A stretch of DNA of 64,000 bases from Herbihabitans rhizosphaerae (GCF_004216555.1 NZ_SGWQ01000001.1:989126-1053125); one strand, 5' to 3'; positions 51,816 to 60,396 are shown, numbered from the stretch's first letter. A program made the numbers and translations. The notes: a model not told the origin generated them from the letters alone.

Positions 51816-52117
51816 CCGACGAGACGTTCGCCGCCGAGGTGCTGGCCAGCGAGAAGCCGGTACTCGTGGACATCTGGGCGACCTGGTGCGGACCGTGCCG
51901 GATGGTCGCGCCCGTGGTTGAGCAGATCGCCGCCGAGCACGCCGATTCGCTGCGCGTGGTGAAGCTGAACTACGACGAGAACCCGCGCGTGGGCCGCGAC
52001 TACCAGGTGATGAGCGTGCCGACGCTGCTGCTGTTCCGCGACGGCGAGGTCATCCGCACGATCGTCGGCGCCAAGCCCAAGGCCGCGCTGCTGCGCGAAC
52101 TCGAAGCGGTGCTCTAG
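51794..52117 (+). CDS. trx: Thioredoxin
   Basis: A 107-residue thioredoxin of normal length. The redox motif W31-C32-G33-P34-C35 and the cis-proline region 'VMSVPTLLLFRDGE' are intact, so it can reduce protein disulfides in the cytoplasm. The ATG at 51794 lies inside the end of the merR frame, with GAAGGGAAA before it as ribosome site. The pairing with a cysteine-rich MerR regulator suggests redox-controlled expression. An additional housekeeping thioredoxin is expected elsewhere. A dispersed palindromic repeat follows at 52141. Confidence 0.93.
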   Translation: MPSMLPVTDETFAAEVLASEKPVLVDIWATWCGPCRMVAPVVEQIAAEHADSLRVVKLNYDENPRVGRDYQVMSVPTLLLFRDGEVIRTIVGAKPKAALLRELEAVL

Positions 52118-52140
52118 ACGGCTGCTGAACAACGTCGTGC

Positions 52141-52197
52141 TGTCTGAAACTTAGCGATCGCTCCGTTCATGTTTTGCGTACTTTAGCCCGCTAAAGT
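52141..52197. repeat. Dispersed palindromic repeat element, copy 2
   Basis: From TGTCTGAAACTTAGCGATCG through GCGTACTTTAGC this copy matches 17649-17690 in inverted orientation, with a few substitutions. The palindrome core ACTTTAGC (52180-52187) / GCTAAAGT (52190-52197) is present, but the outer arm beyond it is lost. It contains AGCGATCGCT. It lies between the thioredoxin gene and serS, whose 3' ends converge; the rest of this 205-bp gap shows nothing else. Confidence 0.78.
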
Positions 52198-52322
52198 CCA
52201 TCAGCCACGGAGAAAGCCCAGGTCGACCAAGATCATCAGGGCGTGGGGAACGTGAGGGTGATGCACCGACGGGCCCAACGTGGAGGTGGGCCACCACCCT
52301 CGCGGCCTTGTTCAGCGCACTC

Positions 52323-53582
52323 CTAGACGGGTTCGAGGACGTCGCGGCCGAGGTAGGGGCGCAGCGCCTCGGGCACCCGCACCGAGCCGTCCGACTGCTG
52401 GTGGGTCTCCAGGATCGCGACGATCCAGCGGGTGGTGGCCAGCGTGCCGTTCAGCGTGGCCGCGATCTGCGGCTTGCCGTTCTTGTCCCGGTAGCGCACG
52501 TTGAGCCGGCGCGCCTGGAACGTGGTGCAGTTCGACGTGGAGGTCAGCTCGCGGTAGGTGCCCTGGGTCGGAATCCACGCCTCGCAGTCGAACTTCCTGG
52601 CGGCCGAGGTGCCGAGGTCACCGCCCGCGGTGTCGATCACCCGGTAGGGCACCTCGATCTTGGCGAGCATCTCCTCCTCCCAGGCCAGCAGCCGGGCGTG
52701 CTCCGCCTCGGCCTCCTCTGGCCGGCAATAGGTGAACATCTCGACCTTGTCGAACTGGTGCACGCGGATGATTCCGCGGGTGTCCTTGCCGTACGAGCCG
52801 GCCTCGCGCCGGTAGCAGGACGACCAACCGGCGTACCGCTTCGGCCCGCCGGACAGGTCCAGGATCTCGTCGGAGTGATAACCGAGCAGCGGCACCTCCG
52901 AGGTGCCGACCAGGTAGAGGTCGTCGTCGCGCAGCCGGTACACCTCCGAGGAGTGCGCGCCGAGGAACCCGCCGCCGTCCATGATCTCGGGGCGCACCAG
53001 CGACGGCGTGATCATGAGGGTGAAGCCGTTCGCCGCCGCCTGCGCCGCGGCCATGCTGAGCAGCCCGAGTTGCAGTTGCGCACCGACGCCGGTGAGGAAG
53101 TAGAACCGTGAGCCGGACACCTTGGCGCCGCGCTCGATGTCGATCGCGCCGAGCCGCGTGCCGAGGTCCAGGTGGTCCAGCGGCTCGAAGTCCAGCGTCT
53201 TCGGCTCGCCGACCGTCTTGAGCACCACGTAGTCGTCCTCGCCGCCGGCGGGCGCCTCGGGGTGCACGATGTTCGGCACGAGCCGGTGCAGCTCTGCCAG
53301 TTCCGCCCCGGCCGAGGACTGCTCCGCCTCCGCGGCCTTGACCTCGGCGGCGAGCGCCTTTCCCTTGGCCAGCAAGGCTTCCCGCTCCTCGCCTTGCGCC
53401 CGGCCGACCTGCTTGCCGAACTGCTTCTGCTCGGCGCGCAGGGTGTCCGCGCGCAGGATCGCGGCACGGCGCTTCTCGTCGAGGGACAGCAGCGCGTCGA
53501 TGACGGAGGCGTCCTCGCCGCGCGTACGCTGCGAGGTGCGAATCAGGTCCGGGTCTTCGCGCAGTGTCTTGAGGTCGATCAC
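52323..53582 (-). CDS. serS: Seryl-tRNA synthetase
   Basis: A 419-residue class II aminoacyl-tRNA synthetase that charges tRNA-Ser. The N-terminal coiled-coil arm (about 1-105, '[20 protein letters not shown]') is followed by the catalytic domain with motif 2 '[20 protein letters not shown]' and motif 3 '[19 protein letters not shown]'. Length is normal. The start is GTG at 53580-53582, seven bp after the truncated MFS gene, so it may share the long minus-strand transcript 57555-52323. In M. tuberculosis serS (Rv3834c) is also next to the Rv3835/Rv3836 genes seen here at 57.7-59.0 kb. Confidence 0.97.
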   Translation of the reverse strand: MIDLKTLREDPDLIRTSQRTRGEDASVIDALLSLDEKRRAAILRADTLRAEQKQFGKQVGRAQGEEREALLAKGKALAAEVKAAEAEQSSAGAELAELHRLVPNIVHPEAPAGGEDDYVVLKTVGEPKTLDFEPLDHLDLGTRLGAIDIERGAKVSGSRFYFLTGVGAQLQLGLLSMAAAQAAANGFTLMITPSLVRPEIMDGGGFLGAHSSEVYRLRDDDLYLVGTSEVPLLGYHSDEILDLSGGPKRYAGWSSCYRREAGSYGKDTRGIIRVHQFDKVEMFTYCRPEEAEAEHARLLAWEEEMLAKIEVPYRVIDTAGGDLGTSAARKFDCEAWIPTQGTYRELTSTSNCTTFQARRLNVRYRDKNGKPQIAATLNGTLATTRWIVAILETHQQSDGSVRVPEALRPYLGRDVLEPV

Positions 53583-53588
53583 GGCTGG

Positions 53589-54254
53589 TCAGCCTAGTCG
53601 GCCACGCCCCGCGCGTTCGACCCAATACCCCAGCACGGCCAGCGCGACCATCTGGCAGGCCACCGAGAAGATCACCAGCGCCGACACCGACCACGCGTAG
53701 AGCACTCCGCCCAGCACACCGCCGACGGCTGTCGCCACACCGAGGACCACGGCGAACACGGCGCCACGAGCGGCCCGCAGCCTCGACTCCAGCACACCGA
53801 GCGCGATCCCCCAGGACAGCACGCCGATCACCGCCAGGGCCGTGGACGAGGAGAACCCGAGCACCGGCACGAGCACGGCTACCGGCGGCAGCGCGAGCAG
53901 TGCACGCGGACCCCAGCGGTGCGACGCCAGCCCGGTGAGCAGCGCGCCGGCGTAGGTCAGCGGCGCGACGGCCGGGGCGAGCAGGCCGGTGCGCACGGCG
54001 TGGAAGGACAGCAGCCCGAACCCGGCCAGCCCGAGTGCGGACACGCCGGCGAACACCAGGTGCGACAGGGGAACGTGCGGCAAGTCCTTGCGCCACAAGG
54101 AGATCGGGTGCCGCCGGGCCATCGCGAGCACGATCAGCGGCTCGCCGGCCGCGGTGACCACGCCGGCGAGGACCGCACCCGCGCCGACGGAGGCCAGCAG
54201 CGGGCCGGCCACCGAATAGGCGAGCAGTGCGGCCACCCCGACGCCGACCGTCAC
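53589..54254 (-). CDS. Half-length MFS-like membrane protein
   Basis: A 221-residue hydrophobic protein with about six to seven helices. 'VLESRLRAARGAVFAVVLGV' and the helix pattern resemble the C-terminal half of a major facilitator; the N-terminal half is absent. The frame continues upstream without a start that would restore it, because the dehalogenase gene ends there. It could be a half-transporter that dimerises or a remnant. The GTG at 54254 is the assumed start; a CTG at about 54286 overlapping the dehalogenase stop is also possible. It lies between that gene and serS in one minus-strand run. Confidence 0.65.
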   Translation of the reverse strand: MTVGVGVAALLAYSVAGPLLASVGAGAVLAGVVTAAGEPLIVLAMARRHPISLWRKDLPHVPLSHLVFAGVSALGLAGFGLLSFHAVRTGLLAPAVAPLTYAGALLTGLASHRWGPRALLALPPVAVLVPVLGFSSSTALAVIGVLSWGIALGVLESRLRAARGAVFAVVLGVATAVGGVLGGVLYAWSVSALVIFSVACQMVALAVLGYWVERAGRGRLG

Positions 54255-54283
54255 GCGGGCGGCGGCTCGGCGCGGATCAGCGG

Positions 54284-55198
54284 TCAGGAGCCCAGTTCCC
54301 GCACGAAGTCGGTGATCACATTGGCCAGCCGGTCGCCGGCGTCCTCCTGCACGAAGTGCCCGGCGCCGGTGATCGTCGGGTGCTCCCGCCCGGCCGCACC
54401 CGGCATGGTGCGCTGAAGGATCGGCGCCATCGCACCGGTGATCGGGTCGCCGTCGGAGAACGCGCACAGGAACGGGATATCCAATGTGGACAGACGCACC
54501 CAGGCCGCGCGGTTGGCCTCGCTCGCCGGGTCGTCCGGCCGGTTCGGCACCAGCGTCGGCATCACCCTCGGCGCCACCGTGTAGCTCCGGTCCGGGAACG
54601 GCGCGGCATAGGCGGCCAGCGCCTGTTCGGACAACGGCGTGCGACAGCCGGCCTGCACGAACCGTCCGACGTCCAGCGTCTCCGCGGTGGCGACCACGTC
54701 GCGGAACATCTCCCAGGCCTTCGGCATGCGCTGATCGCCCGTCGGCAGGCCGGTGTTGGCCGCGACCACGCCGGCGAACCGCTCGGGGTGCTCGGCCACC
54801 AGCCGCAGCCCGATCAGGCCGCCCCAGTCCTGGCCGACCAGCGTGACCGCATTGAGGTCGAGCACATCGAACGCGAGCGCCCGGATCCACTCGACGTGCC
54901 GCGCGTAGGTGTGGTCGCCCGCGTCGGCCGGCTTGTCCGAGCGGCCGAAGCCGACCAGGTCCGGTGCGATCGCGCGCAGGCCGGCGTCGGCCAGCACCGG
55001 CAGCATCGACCGGTACAGATAGGACCACGTCGGCTCGCCGTGCAACAGCAGCACGACCGGCCCGTCGGCCGGACCCGTTGCCACGTAAGCGATCCGCAGC
55101 GTGCCACCGTCCTGAGTGGACACGTCGGCGTACCGCGGCTCGTAGTCGAAATCCGCGAGTCCGGCGAACCGTTCCTCAGGCGTCCGAAGGAGACGCAC
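54284..55198 (-). CDS. Haloalkane dehalogenase-like alpha/beta hydrolase
   Basis: A 304-residue hydrolase of the haloalkane dehalogenase family. 'LLHGEPTWSYLYR' (51-63, with E55 as the halide-site residue), the nucleophile D124 followed by W125 in 'VGQDWGG', an acid in 'AFSDGDPITG' and H in 'GAGHFVQED' are all in place. It would release halide from alkyl halides by way of an ester intermediate; other substrates are possible because many family members are uncharacterised. GTG at 55198 is four bp from the DUF350 stop. It is inside the 57555-52323 run. Confidence 0.87.
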   Translation of the reverse strand: MRLLRTPEERFAGLADFDYEPRYADVSTQDGGTLRIAYVATGPADGPVVLLLHGEPTWSYLYRSMLPVLADAGLRAIAPDLVGFGRSDKPADAGDHTYARHVEWIRALAFDVLDLNAVTLVGQDWGGLIGLRLVAEHPERFAGVVAANTGLPTGDQRMPKAWEMFRDVVATAETLDVGRFVQAGCRTPLSEQALAAYAAPFPDRSYTVAPRVMPTLVPNRPDDPASEANRAAWVRLSTLDIPFLCAFSDGDPITGAMAPILQRTMPGAAGREHPTITGAGHFVQEDAGDRLANVITDFVRELGS

Positions 55199-55202
55199 TC
55201 GA

Positions 55203-55706
55203 TCAGACGACGGGGGCCGGCGCGAAGACCTGCGGGTCGAAGATCGCGACCGCGACGATCGCGCCCAGCGCGAGGTGCACGGCGGCGACCACGATGGTGG
55301 CCGGCGCGAACTTCTCGCTCTCGATGGTGCCGCCCACGTCGATCTTGGTCAGCCACTCCAGCGAGCGCACGGCCAGCACCTGCACGATGATGCCGAGCAG
55401 GCCGAACACCAGCGACTTGATCAAGCCGGCGGTCAGGTCGTAGCCGGAGCTCATGATCGCGGTCACGATGATGAACGCCATGCTGAGCATTCCGGAAGCG
55501 GTCACGATCACCGCGTTCGGCTTGCCCGACCGCACCAGCTCGTTCAGCTTGCCCGGGGTGGTCCAGTCGATGGCGTAGAAGCCACCGAACATCAGGACCA
55601 GCCCGACGATCGCGTACAGGGCGATCGCGCCGATGCCCTTTCCGAGGTCGGAGCCGAAGTTGTCCGGCAGCGCGACGACAGTCGTCGCGGCGAGCTCAGT
55701 GATCAC
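55203..55706 (-). CDS. DUF350-family membrane protein (YjfL-like)
   Basis: A 167-residue protein with four to five membrane helices, typical of DUF350 (YjfL in E. coli). Family blocks are 'LYAIVGLVLMFGGFYAIDW' and 'AIMSSGYDLTAGLIKSLVFG'. In many bacteria DUF350 genes accompany a glutathionylspermidine-synthase-like ATP-grasp ligase and a DUF1190-like protein, as here. Start is GTG at 55704-55706, 45 bp after the ligase stop. The role is unknown; it may anchor or sense at the membrane for the ligase. Confidence 0.85.
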   Translation of the reverse strand: MITELAATTVVALPDNFGSDLGKGIGAIALYAIVGLVLMFGGFYAIDWTTPGKLNELVRSGKPNAVIVTASGMLSMAFIIVTAIMSSGYDLTAGLIKSLVFGLLGIIVQVLAVRSLEWLTKIDVGGTIESEKFAPATIVVAAVHLALGAIVAVAIFDPQVFAPAPVV

Positions 55707-55751
55707 AGGTCCTCCTGGCCTAGCGGAAAAGATCCGGTTTGAGGTGGATTA

Positions 55752-56918
55752 TCACGATTCGGGGATGCGGTGTGGGACGAACGCGGCACCGTCGTCGGTC
55801 ACAAGGCCGGCCGTCTCTCTGATGCCGAGCCCGGCGGCGAGGTCGCCGACGATCCAGGCACCGAGTGCCGGCCGGTACCCGTCGAACTCGGGCAGCGGGT
55901 CGAACGCCTGGTAGACGTAGCCTTCCTCGCCGTACACGCCGCCGGTCTGGGTCTCATAGCCCGGCGCGACGATCTGGATGTTGGCACCCTCACGGCCCAG
56001 CCGCGGCTTGCGCACGTACTCGGTGAGCATGCCCGGGTCGTCCAGGAACGCCGGCAGCAGGTTCGGGTGGCCCGGGTACATCTCCCAGAGGACCGCCAGC
56101 AGCGCCTTGTTGGACAGCAGCATCTTCCACAGCGGCTCCAGCCAGAGCGTCTGCGGAAGGCTCGCCACGGCGTGCTTGCCGAACTCCTCGTCGACCACCC
56201 ATTCCCACGGATACAGCTTCACGACCGTGTTCATCGGCGCTTCGCGGAGATCGACGAACCGCTTGAGCACCGGGTCCCAGCCGATCTCCTCGATGGCCAG
56301 GCCCACGGTGTCCATGCCGGCCTGGGCGGCCGTCTCCTGCAGGTACGCGGTGGTGATGTGATCCTCACCGGTCGCGTCGGCCGACGACCAGGTGAAGAAC
56401 ACCTCGTTGGACGGCAGCTTGTCGCCGATCTCGGTCCACCGCTCGACCAGCTTCTCGTGGATGGAGTTCCACTGGTCGTCGTCCGGGAACACCTCGGTCT
56501 TCCAGTGCCACTGGATCACCGCGGCCTCGAGCAGCGAGGTCGGCGTGTCGGCGTTGTACTCCAGCAGCTTGGCCGGACCGTTGCCGTCGTAGCGCAGGTC
56601 GAACCGCCCGTACACGTGCGGATCACTGCGCTTCCACGACTCGGCGATCTTCGGCCACACCCACTCAGGGATGCCGAAGTCCTTGTACCGCTCGGTGAGC
56701 ACCACGTTGTCGACGGCTTCCAGGCACATCGAGTGCAGCAGCTCCACGTCCGCCTCGATGGACAGGATCTCGTCCATCGGGAACACGTAGTGCACCGACT
56801 CGTCCCAGTACTCGCGCATCTTCCCGGACGCGTCGCGCGCGGGCGTGCCGAAGACCAGGCCCTGCTCCTCGACCTTGCGCTGCCAGTCCGATCGCGGCTG
56901 CGAGCGTTCTCGACGCAA
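55752..56918 (-). CDS. Glutathionylspermidine synthase-like ATP-grasp ligase (YjfC/YgiC-like)
   Basis: A 388-residue ATP-grasp enzyme of the Gsp_synth/COG0754 family. 'DLRYDGNGPAKLLEYNADTP' and 'VVKLYPWEWVVDEEFG', 'VRKPRLGREGANI' and 'GYVYQAFDPLPEFDGYRP' are conserved ligase blocks. Without the amidase half it resembles YjfC/YgiC, predicted to form an amide bond, perhaps with a peptide or polyamine. The start is TTG at 56916-56918, two bases after... the upstream stop codon begins, so it is tightly coupled to the secreted low-complexity gene. It is followed by DUF350. The trio mirrors yjfM-yjfC-yjfL. Confidence 0.88.
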   Translation of the reverse strand: MRRERSQPRSDWQRKVEEQGLVFGTPARDASGKMREYWDESVHYVFPMDEILSIEADVELLHSMCLEAVDNVVLTERYKDFGIPEWVWPKIAESWKRSDPHVYGRFDLRYDGNGPAKLLEYNADTPTSLLEAAVIQWHWKTEVFPDDDQWNSIHEKLVERWTEIGDKLPSNEVFFTWSSADATGEDHITTAYLQETAAQAGMDTVGLAIEEIGWDPVLKRFVDLREAPMNTVVKLYPWEWVVDEEFGKHAVASLPQTLWLEPLWKMLLSNKALLAVLWEMYPGHPNLLPAFLDDPGMLTEYVRKPRLGREGANIQIVAPGYETQTGGVYGEEGYVYQAFDPLPEFDGYRPALGAWIVGDLAAGLGIRETAGLVTDDGAAFVPHRIPES

Positions 56919-56919
56919 C

Positions 56920-57555
56920 TCAGGAGCCCCCGCTCTTCCCACTGCTGCCGCTGCTCTTGACGCCGAACCCGCCACGCTGGATCGTCTTGCCGGACCCGGA
57001 GGTCTTGATCGTCGATCCGCTCGGCTTGCTGTACGAGCTCTTGTAGTTCGGCACGGACTGGCCGGGACTGTAGCGGTTGTTGCCGTAGCTGTGGTGGTAC
57101 GACGGCCCGCCGAACCCACCGATGAAGAAGAAGCCGCCACCACTGTCGTAGTGGCCGCCGGAGCTTCGGATGTAGCTCTCGTCGCAGTACTTGTCGTCGA
57201 CGGCCTGGCCGGTCTTGTCGTCCACGCAGGTCGCGTACACCTCGTCCGGCTCGAGCGCGTTGTAGCTCGTGGCGACCAGCGCGACGAGGCCGACCGTGAC
57301 ACCGCTGCCGATCATGATCCGGCGGCGGGTGGTCGACTTCTTCTCTTCCGCGCTCACCACCGCGAGGCGGGCGTCCCGCTCCTCGCGTTGGATCGCCCGC
57401 TCGCGCGCCCGCTGCTCGGCGACGGTCGGCTGGCGCGCCTGCGTCGTATCAGCGTCCTGGAAGCTGATCGAACCGCGACGTGGCGGCTCGCCGCTGCTTG
57501 CATCGGTGTCGCCCTGCTGCTCCTCAGGCACACCGTTCGACTTGTCGTCAGTCAT
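56920..57555 (-). CDS. Membrane-anchored low-complexity protein (DUF1190/YjfM-like role)
   Basis: A 211-residue protein. An acidic cytoplasmic N-terminus with a helical Arg/Glu-rich stretch (about 45-75) leads to one membrane helix (about 80-97) and an outer region with 'YATCVDDKTGQAVDDKYCDE', two cysteines, then a Gly/Ser/Tyr/Lys low-complexity tail rich in His and Asn. E. coli YjfM/YgiB (DUF1190) have a similar cysteine pair and tail and are neighbours of the same ligase. It could be the substrate that the ligase decorates. The ATG at 57553-57555 is clear. It is first in the minus-strand run. Confidence 0.8.
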   Translation of the reverse strand: MTDDKSNGVPEEQQGDTDASSGEPPRRGSISFQDADTTQARQPTVAEQRARERAIQREERDARLAVVSAEEKKSTTRRRIMIGSGVTVGLVALVATSYNALEPDEVYATCVDDKTGQAVDDKYCDESYIRSSGGHYDSGGGFFFIGGFGGPSYHHSYGNNRYSPGQSVPNYKSSYSKPSGSTIKTSGSGKTIQRGGFGVKSSGSSGKSGGS

Positions 57556-57570
57556 GAACCACTCCCGGCG

Positions 57571-57637
57571 GGGACAGTACCGATCTCAGCGCGTCCGCGT
57601 GGCCGACTTGTCCCGATCGCAACACACATACTGTCCC
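57571..57637. promoter_or_regulatory. Inverted repeat GGGACAGTA / TACTGTCCC between divergent genes
   Basis: The nine-base arms (57571-57579 and 57629-57637) are perfect complements, 49 bp apart, in the gap between the low-complexity gene and the Rv3835-like gene. They may bind one regulator for both directions. CATCAT (57696-57701) is seven bases before the ATG at 57709, so that gene may be leaderless. Confidence 0.4.
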
Positions 57638-57708
57638 AATCTCCACACTGTTGGCACACCGGACACCACTGCAGGCCGTCCGAGGCTCGGCACGGCATCA
57701 TGGAATAG

Positions 57709-58677
57709 ATGTCTCGAACCGGCGAGTGGTTTCGTTCCGACGACAACACCACGCGAACGCGCCTTCTGATGGTGGGCGCGTTCGCCGGCGCGCTCGTCGT
57801 ACTCACGCTCAGCGTGCTGTTCTCCTGGCCGGCCGATCTGCGTGCCGAGCAGCCGATCGACGACGCGCAGTCGGCCGCGCAGCGGGAGTCGAGGCTCGCC
57901 GCCGAGGCGTTCGACTCGCCGCCGGGCAGTTGTCTGCAGTGGGCCCGGCCGGACGCCCGCGACATGCACAAGGTCGACTGCGCGCAGCCGCACGTGTTCG
58001 AGGTCACTGGTGTGGTCGACGTGTCAGCGGACCACGGGCCGGACGCGGACCCGCCGGCGCCCGAGCAGTGGCGCCTGATCGCGCAGAGCAACTGCACCGC
58101 CGGCGCGAGCGCCTATCTCGGCGGCAAGCTCGACCCGTTCGGCACGTTCAGCGTGAACGCGCTGCGGCCGCCGGACGACAAGTGGCGCGGCGGGGACCGC
58201 AAGGTGCGCTGCGGGTTGCAGCGGTCCAGTTCGCTGCCGGGCCGGGCCGCCGGCCAGGACCAGTCGAACGTGCACCCGCCGGGCACCTGTCTCGCGCTGG
58301 TCGGCAAGACCGTCGGCGACCCGGTCGACTGCCGCGACGCGCACGCCTACGAGATCGTCGGGATCGCGGACCTGTCGGTGCTCGGGCCGGCGTACCCGCA
58401 GATCGGGAAGCAGCACGAGAAGCTGGCCGAGGTGTGCCAGCAGATCGTCGCGCAGTACTCGAACAACGCCGATCTGTCCACGATGAAGCTGATCCTCAGC
58501 TGGGACACGCTCGCCGAGGAGAGCTGGAACATCGGCTCCCGCAAGGTCGACTGCAAGGTCGGGGCGAGGCTGTCGGACGGCAGCGGGCTCGCCCCGGTCA
58601 GCGGGAGCCTGAAGGCGGCGACCGGTCCGCCACCGCCGGCCGGCACCCCGCCCGTGCCGCCGACGACCGGACGGTGA
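57709..58677 (+). CDS. Septum formation-family membrane protein (Rv3835-like)
   Basis: A 322-residue protein with a short cytoplasmic end, one membrane helix (about 18-39) and an extracytoplasmic part made of two related cysteine-containing domains ('PPGSCLQWA' ... 'VDCAQPHVFEVTGV' and 'PPGTCLALVG' ... 'VDCRDAHAYEIVGI'), the pattern of the septum-formation (PF13845) family. The Pro-rich C-terminus is disordered. M. tuberculosis Rv3835 has the same design and is followed by Rv3836, as here. The ATG at 57709 is at the helix boundary. Function in division is a family name only; direct proof is lacking. Confidence 0.86.
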   Translation: MSRTGEWFRSDDNTTRTRLLMVGAFAGALVVLTLSVLFSWPADLRAEQPIDDAQSAAQRESRLAAEAFDSPPGSCLQWARPDARDMHKVDCAQPHVFEVTGVVDVSADHGPDADPPAPEQWRLIAQSNCTAGASAYLGGKLDPFGTFSVNALRPPDDKWRGGDRKVRCGLQRSSSLPGRAAGQDQSNVHPPGTCLALVGKTVGDPVDCRDAHAYEIVGIADLSVLGPAYPQIGKQHEKLAEVCQQIVAQYSNNADLSTMKLILSWDTLAEESWNIGSRKVDCKVGARLSDGSGLAPVSGSLKAATGPPPPAGTPPVPPTTGR

Positions 58678-58681
58678 TGCC

Positions 58682-59032
58682 GTGCCGGTCGACATGACGC
58701 GGGCGCGGTTCGAGGAGCTGGTCAGCGAGTCGCTCGACCTGATTCCGGCTGAGCTGGCCAAGGCGATGGACAACGTCGTGGTGCTCGTGGAGGACCGCGA
58801 TCTCGAGGACCCGACGCTGCTCGGGCTGTACCACGGCATCGCGCTCACCGAGCGGTTGTCCAGCTACGGCGGGGTGCTGCCGGACCGGATCAGCATCTAC
58901 CGCGAGCCGATCCTCGCCATGTGCGACACCGAGGAGGACGTCGTCGAAGAGGTGGCGATCACGGTCGTACACGAGATCGCACACCACTTCGGCATCGACG
59001 ACGACCGACTCCACGAACTCGGCTGGGGCTAG
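58682..59032 (+). CDS. Metallopeptidase-family zincin-like protein (Rv3836-like)
   Basis: A 116-residue minimal zincin. The metal motif is 'HEIAHHFGIDDDRLHELG' with H97, E98, H101 and H111 in the HExxHxxGxxDxxxH pattern. It belongs to the small cytoplasmic metallopeptidase family (PF06262). GTG at 58682 is the start; an ATG at 58694 would shorten it. It lies four bp after the septum gene, matching Rv3835-Rv3836, so the two probably act together. No substrate is known. Confidence 0.9.
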   Translation: MPVDMTRARFEELVSESLDLIPAELAKAMDNVVVLVEDRDLEDPTLLGLYHGIALTERLSSYGGVLPDRISIYREPILAMCDTEEDVVEEVAITVVHEIAHHFGIDDDRLHELGWG

Positions 59033-59043
59033 CGACACCCGAT

Positions 59044-59197
59044 CCATCCACAAGGGCCGTCTTATCCACATGTCGATCAAGCCACCTCGCCCGACCACCA
59101 CCCGCCGATACAATGGCCATCGGACCGCCCCCCGAAGGTGGGGTGGGCGGGGGGTGCAGTGGGCACCCCAGGTACGGCGAAAAACGTTGGGGCGCAA
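59044..59197. repeat. Dispersed DnaA-box/hairpin element, copy B
   Basis: Second copy of the element at 43361. CCATCCACA (59044-59052) and TTATCCACA (59062-59070) are again 18 bp apart, followed by GTCGATCA, GCCGATAC and a hairpin CCGCCCCCC (59125-59133) / GGCGGGGGG (59146-59154). The end has GTGGGCA, GGTACGGCGAAAA and GGCGCAA. The gap 59033-59231 contains no supported gene. Confidence 0.75.
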
Positions 59198-59231
59198 CAG
59201 GTTTAGCGGGCTCAGGTCGGGGTTGGACGGC

Positions 59232-60392
59232 TCAGGCGCGCTCCACGACGTCGGCGGCCGCGCTGGCTCCTCCGGCTGCGGCGATCTCCTCGCGCATCGC
59301 CTTCAGGTTGGCCGCGATCGTGGCGTCGGAGGACACGTGCAGCACCGCCTCGCGCAGCTTCTCCGGCGTGACGTCCTCGGCCGCGACGTGCGCGCCCAGC
59401 TCGAGCTCGGCCAGCCGGTGACCGTTCATGAACTGGTCCACCGCCTGCGGCACGGCCACCATCGGCACCCCGAAGGTCAGCCCCTCCATGGTCGATCCCA
59501 TGCCGGCGTGCGTGATGAACGCGCTGGCCTGCTGGAGCACCCGAACCTGCGGAACCCGTTGCACCACCTCGAAATTCGACGGCACCTCGCCCAGCGCGGA
59601 CGGCTCGATGAACCGGCCGACCGACAGCAACACGTGCCAGTCCAGGTCGGCGAACGCGGTGACACAGTCGCGGTAGAAGTCCAGCCGGTCGGTGTACGCC
59701 GAGCCGAGCGAGATCAGCAGCACCGGCCGGTCGTCCGGCGCGGTCCAGTCACCCTGGTGCGCCCGGTCGTCGATCAGCGGGCCGACGAAGGTGTACCGGT
59801 CGGCGACCTTGTCCCCATGAAGCTGCCAGGTGCGCGGCAGCGCCACCACGCACCGCCTCGGTTTCCCGAGCACCTCGTCACGGGTGATCGAAACCCCTTG
59901 TGCGGCAAGGAAATCGTCGAACTCGCGGTGCACGGCCGCGAGTGCCGGCGACGGCTCGCCGTCCATGCCGAAGTCCTCTTCGAACCCCTCGTAGGCGACG
60001 AACGTCGGCGAGAGCTGGATCGCCGGAATGCCCCACTTGTCTCCGAGGATCGGCGCGGCGAACCCGCCGATGTCGTAGACGAACACGTCCGGGCGATCGT
60101 CGTTGTACGCCGCCTCGATCGTGTCGAACGTCGCGAAGCACTCGTCGGTGAACAGCTTCAAGCCGCCGGCCTCGTCCTCGGGCCAGTCGGAGTTCGGATC
60201 GTTGTCCGACGGGAAGGTCGACTCGTAGAGCACCGGCGTCGCGCCGGCCGCGGTCACGGTGCCGGCGAACTCGTCGTTGATCGTGTAGGTGACCCGGTGT
60301 CCGCGCCTGGTCAGCTCGGCGACCAGGGCGAGGCTGGGGTTGACGTGACCGTGCGCCGGCACGGACACGAACGCGATGTGCTTGTGTTCCAC
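59232..60392 (-). CDS. Macrolide-type UDP-glycosyltransferase (GT1, MGT family)
   Basis: A 386-residue GT-B enzyme similar to OleD/MgtA. The N-domain begins 'HIAFVSVPAHGHVNPSLALV' with the catalytic histidine in the PAHGHVNP motif, and the C-domain has 'HAGMGSTMEGLTFGVPMVAV' and 'QAVDQFMNG' for the UDP-sugar. Such enzymes glycosylate macrolides or flavonoid-like aglycones, often for self-protection. The GTG at 60390-60392 is the start. It lies four bp after the DUF885 stop and may be co-transcribed with it. No antibiotic cluster is nearby, so the aglycone is unknown. Confidence 0.9.
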   Translation of the reverse strand: MEHKHIAFVSVPAHGHVNPSLALVAELTRRGHRVTYTINDEFAGTVTAAGATPVLYESTFPSDNDPNSDWPEDEAGGLKLFTDECFATFDTIEAAYNDDRPDVFVYDIGGFAAPILGDKWGIPAIQLSPTFVAYEGFEEDFGMDGEPSPALAAVHREFDDFLAAQGVSITRDEVLGKPRRCVVALPRTWQLHGDKVADRYTFVGPLIDDRAHQGDWTAPDDRPVLLISLGSAYTDRLDFYRDCVTAFADLDWHVLLSVGRFIEPSALGEVPSNFEVVQRVPQVRVLQQASAFITHAGMGSTMEGLTFGVPMVAVPQAVDQFMNGHRLAELELGAHVAAEDVTPEKLREAVLHVSSDATIAANLKAMREEIAAAGGASAAADVVERA

Positions 60393-60396
60393 GGGT

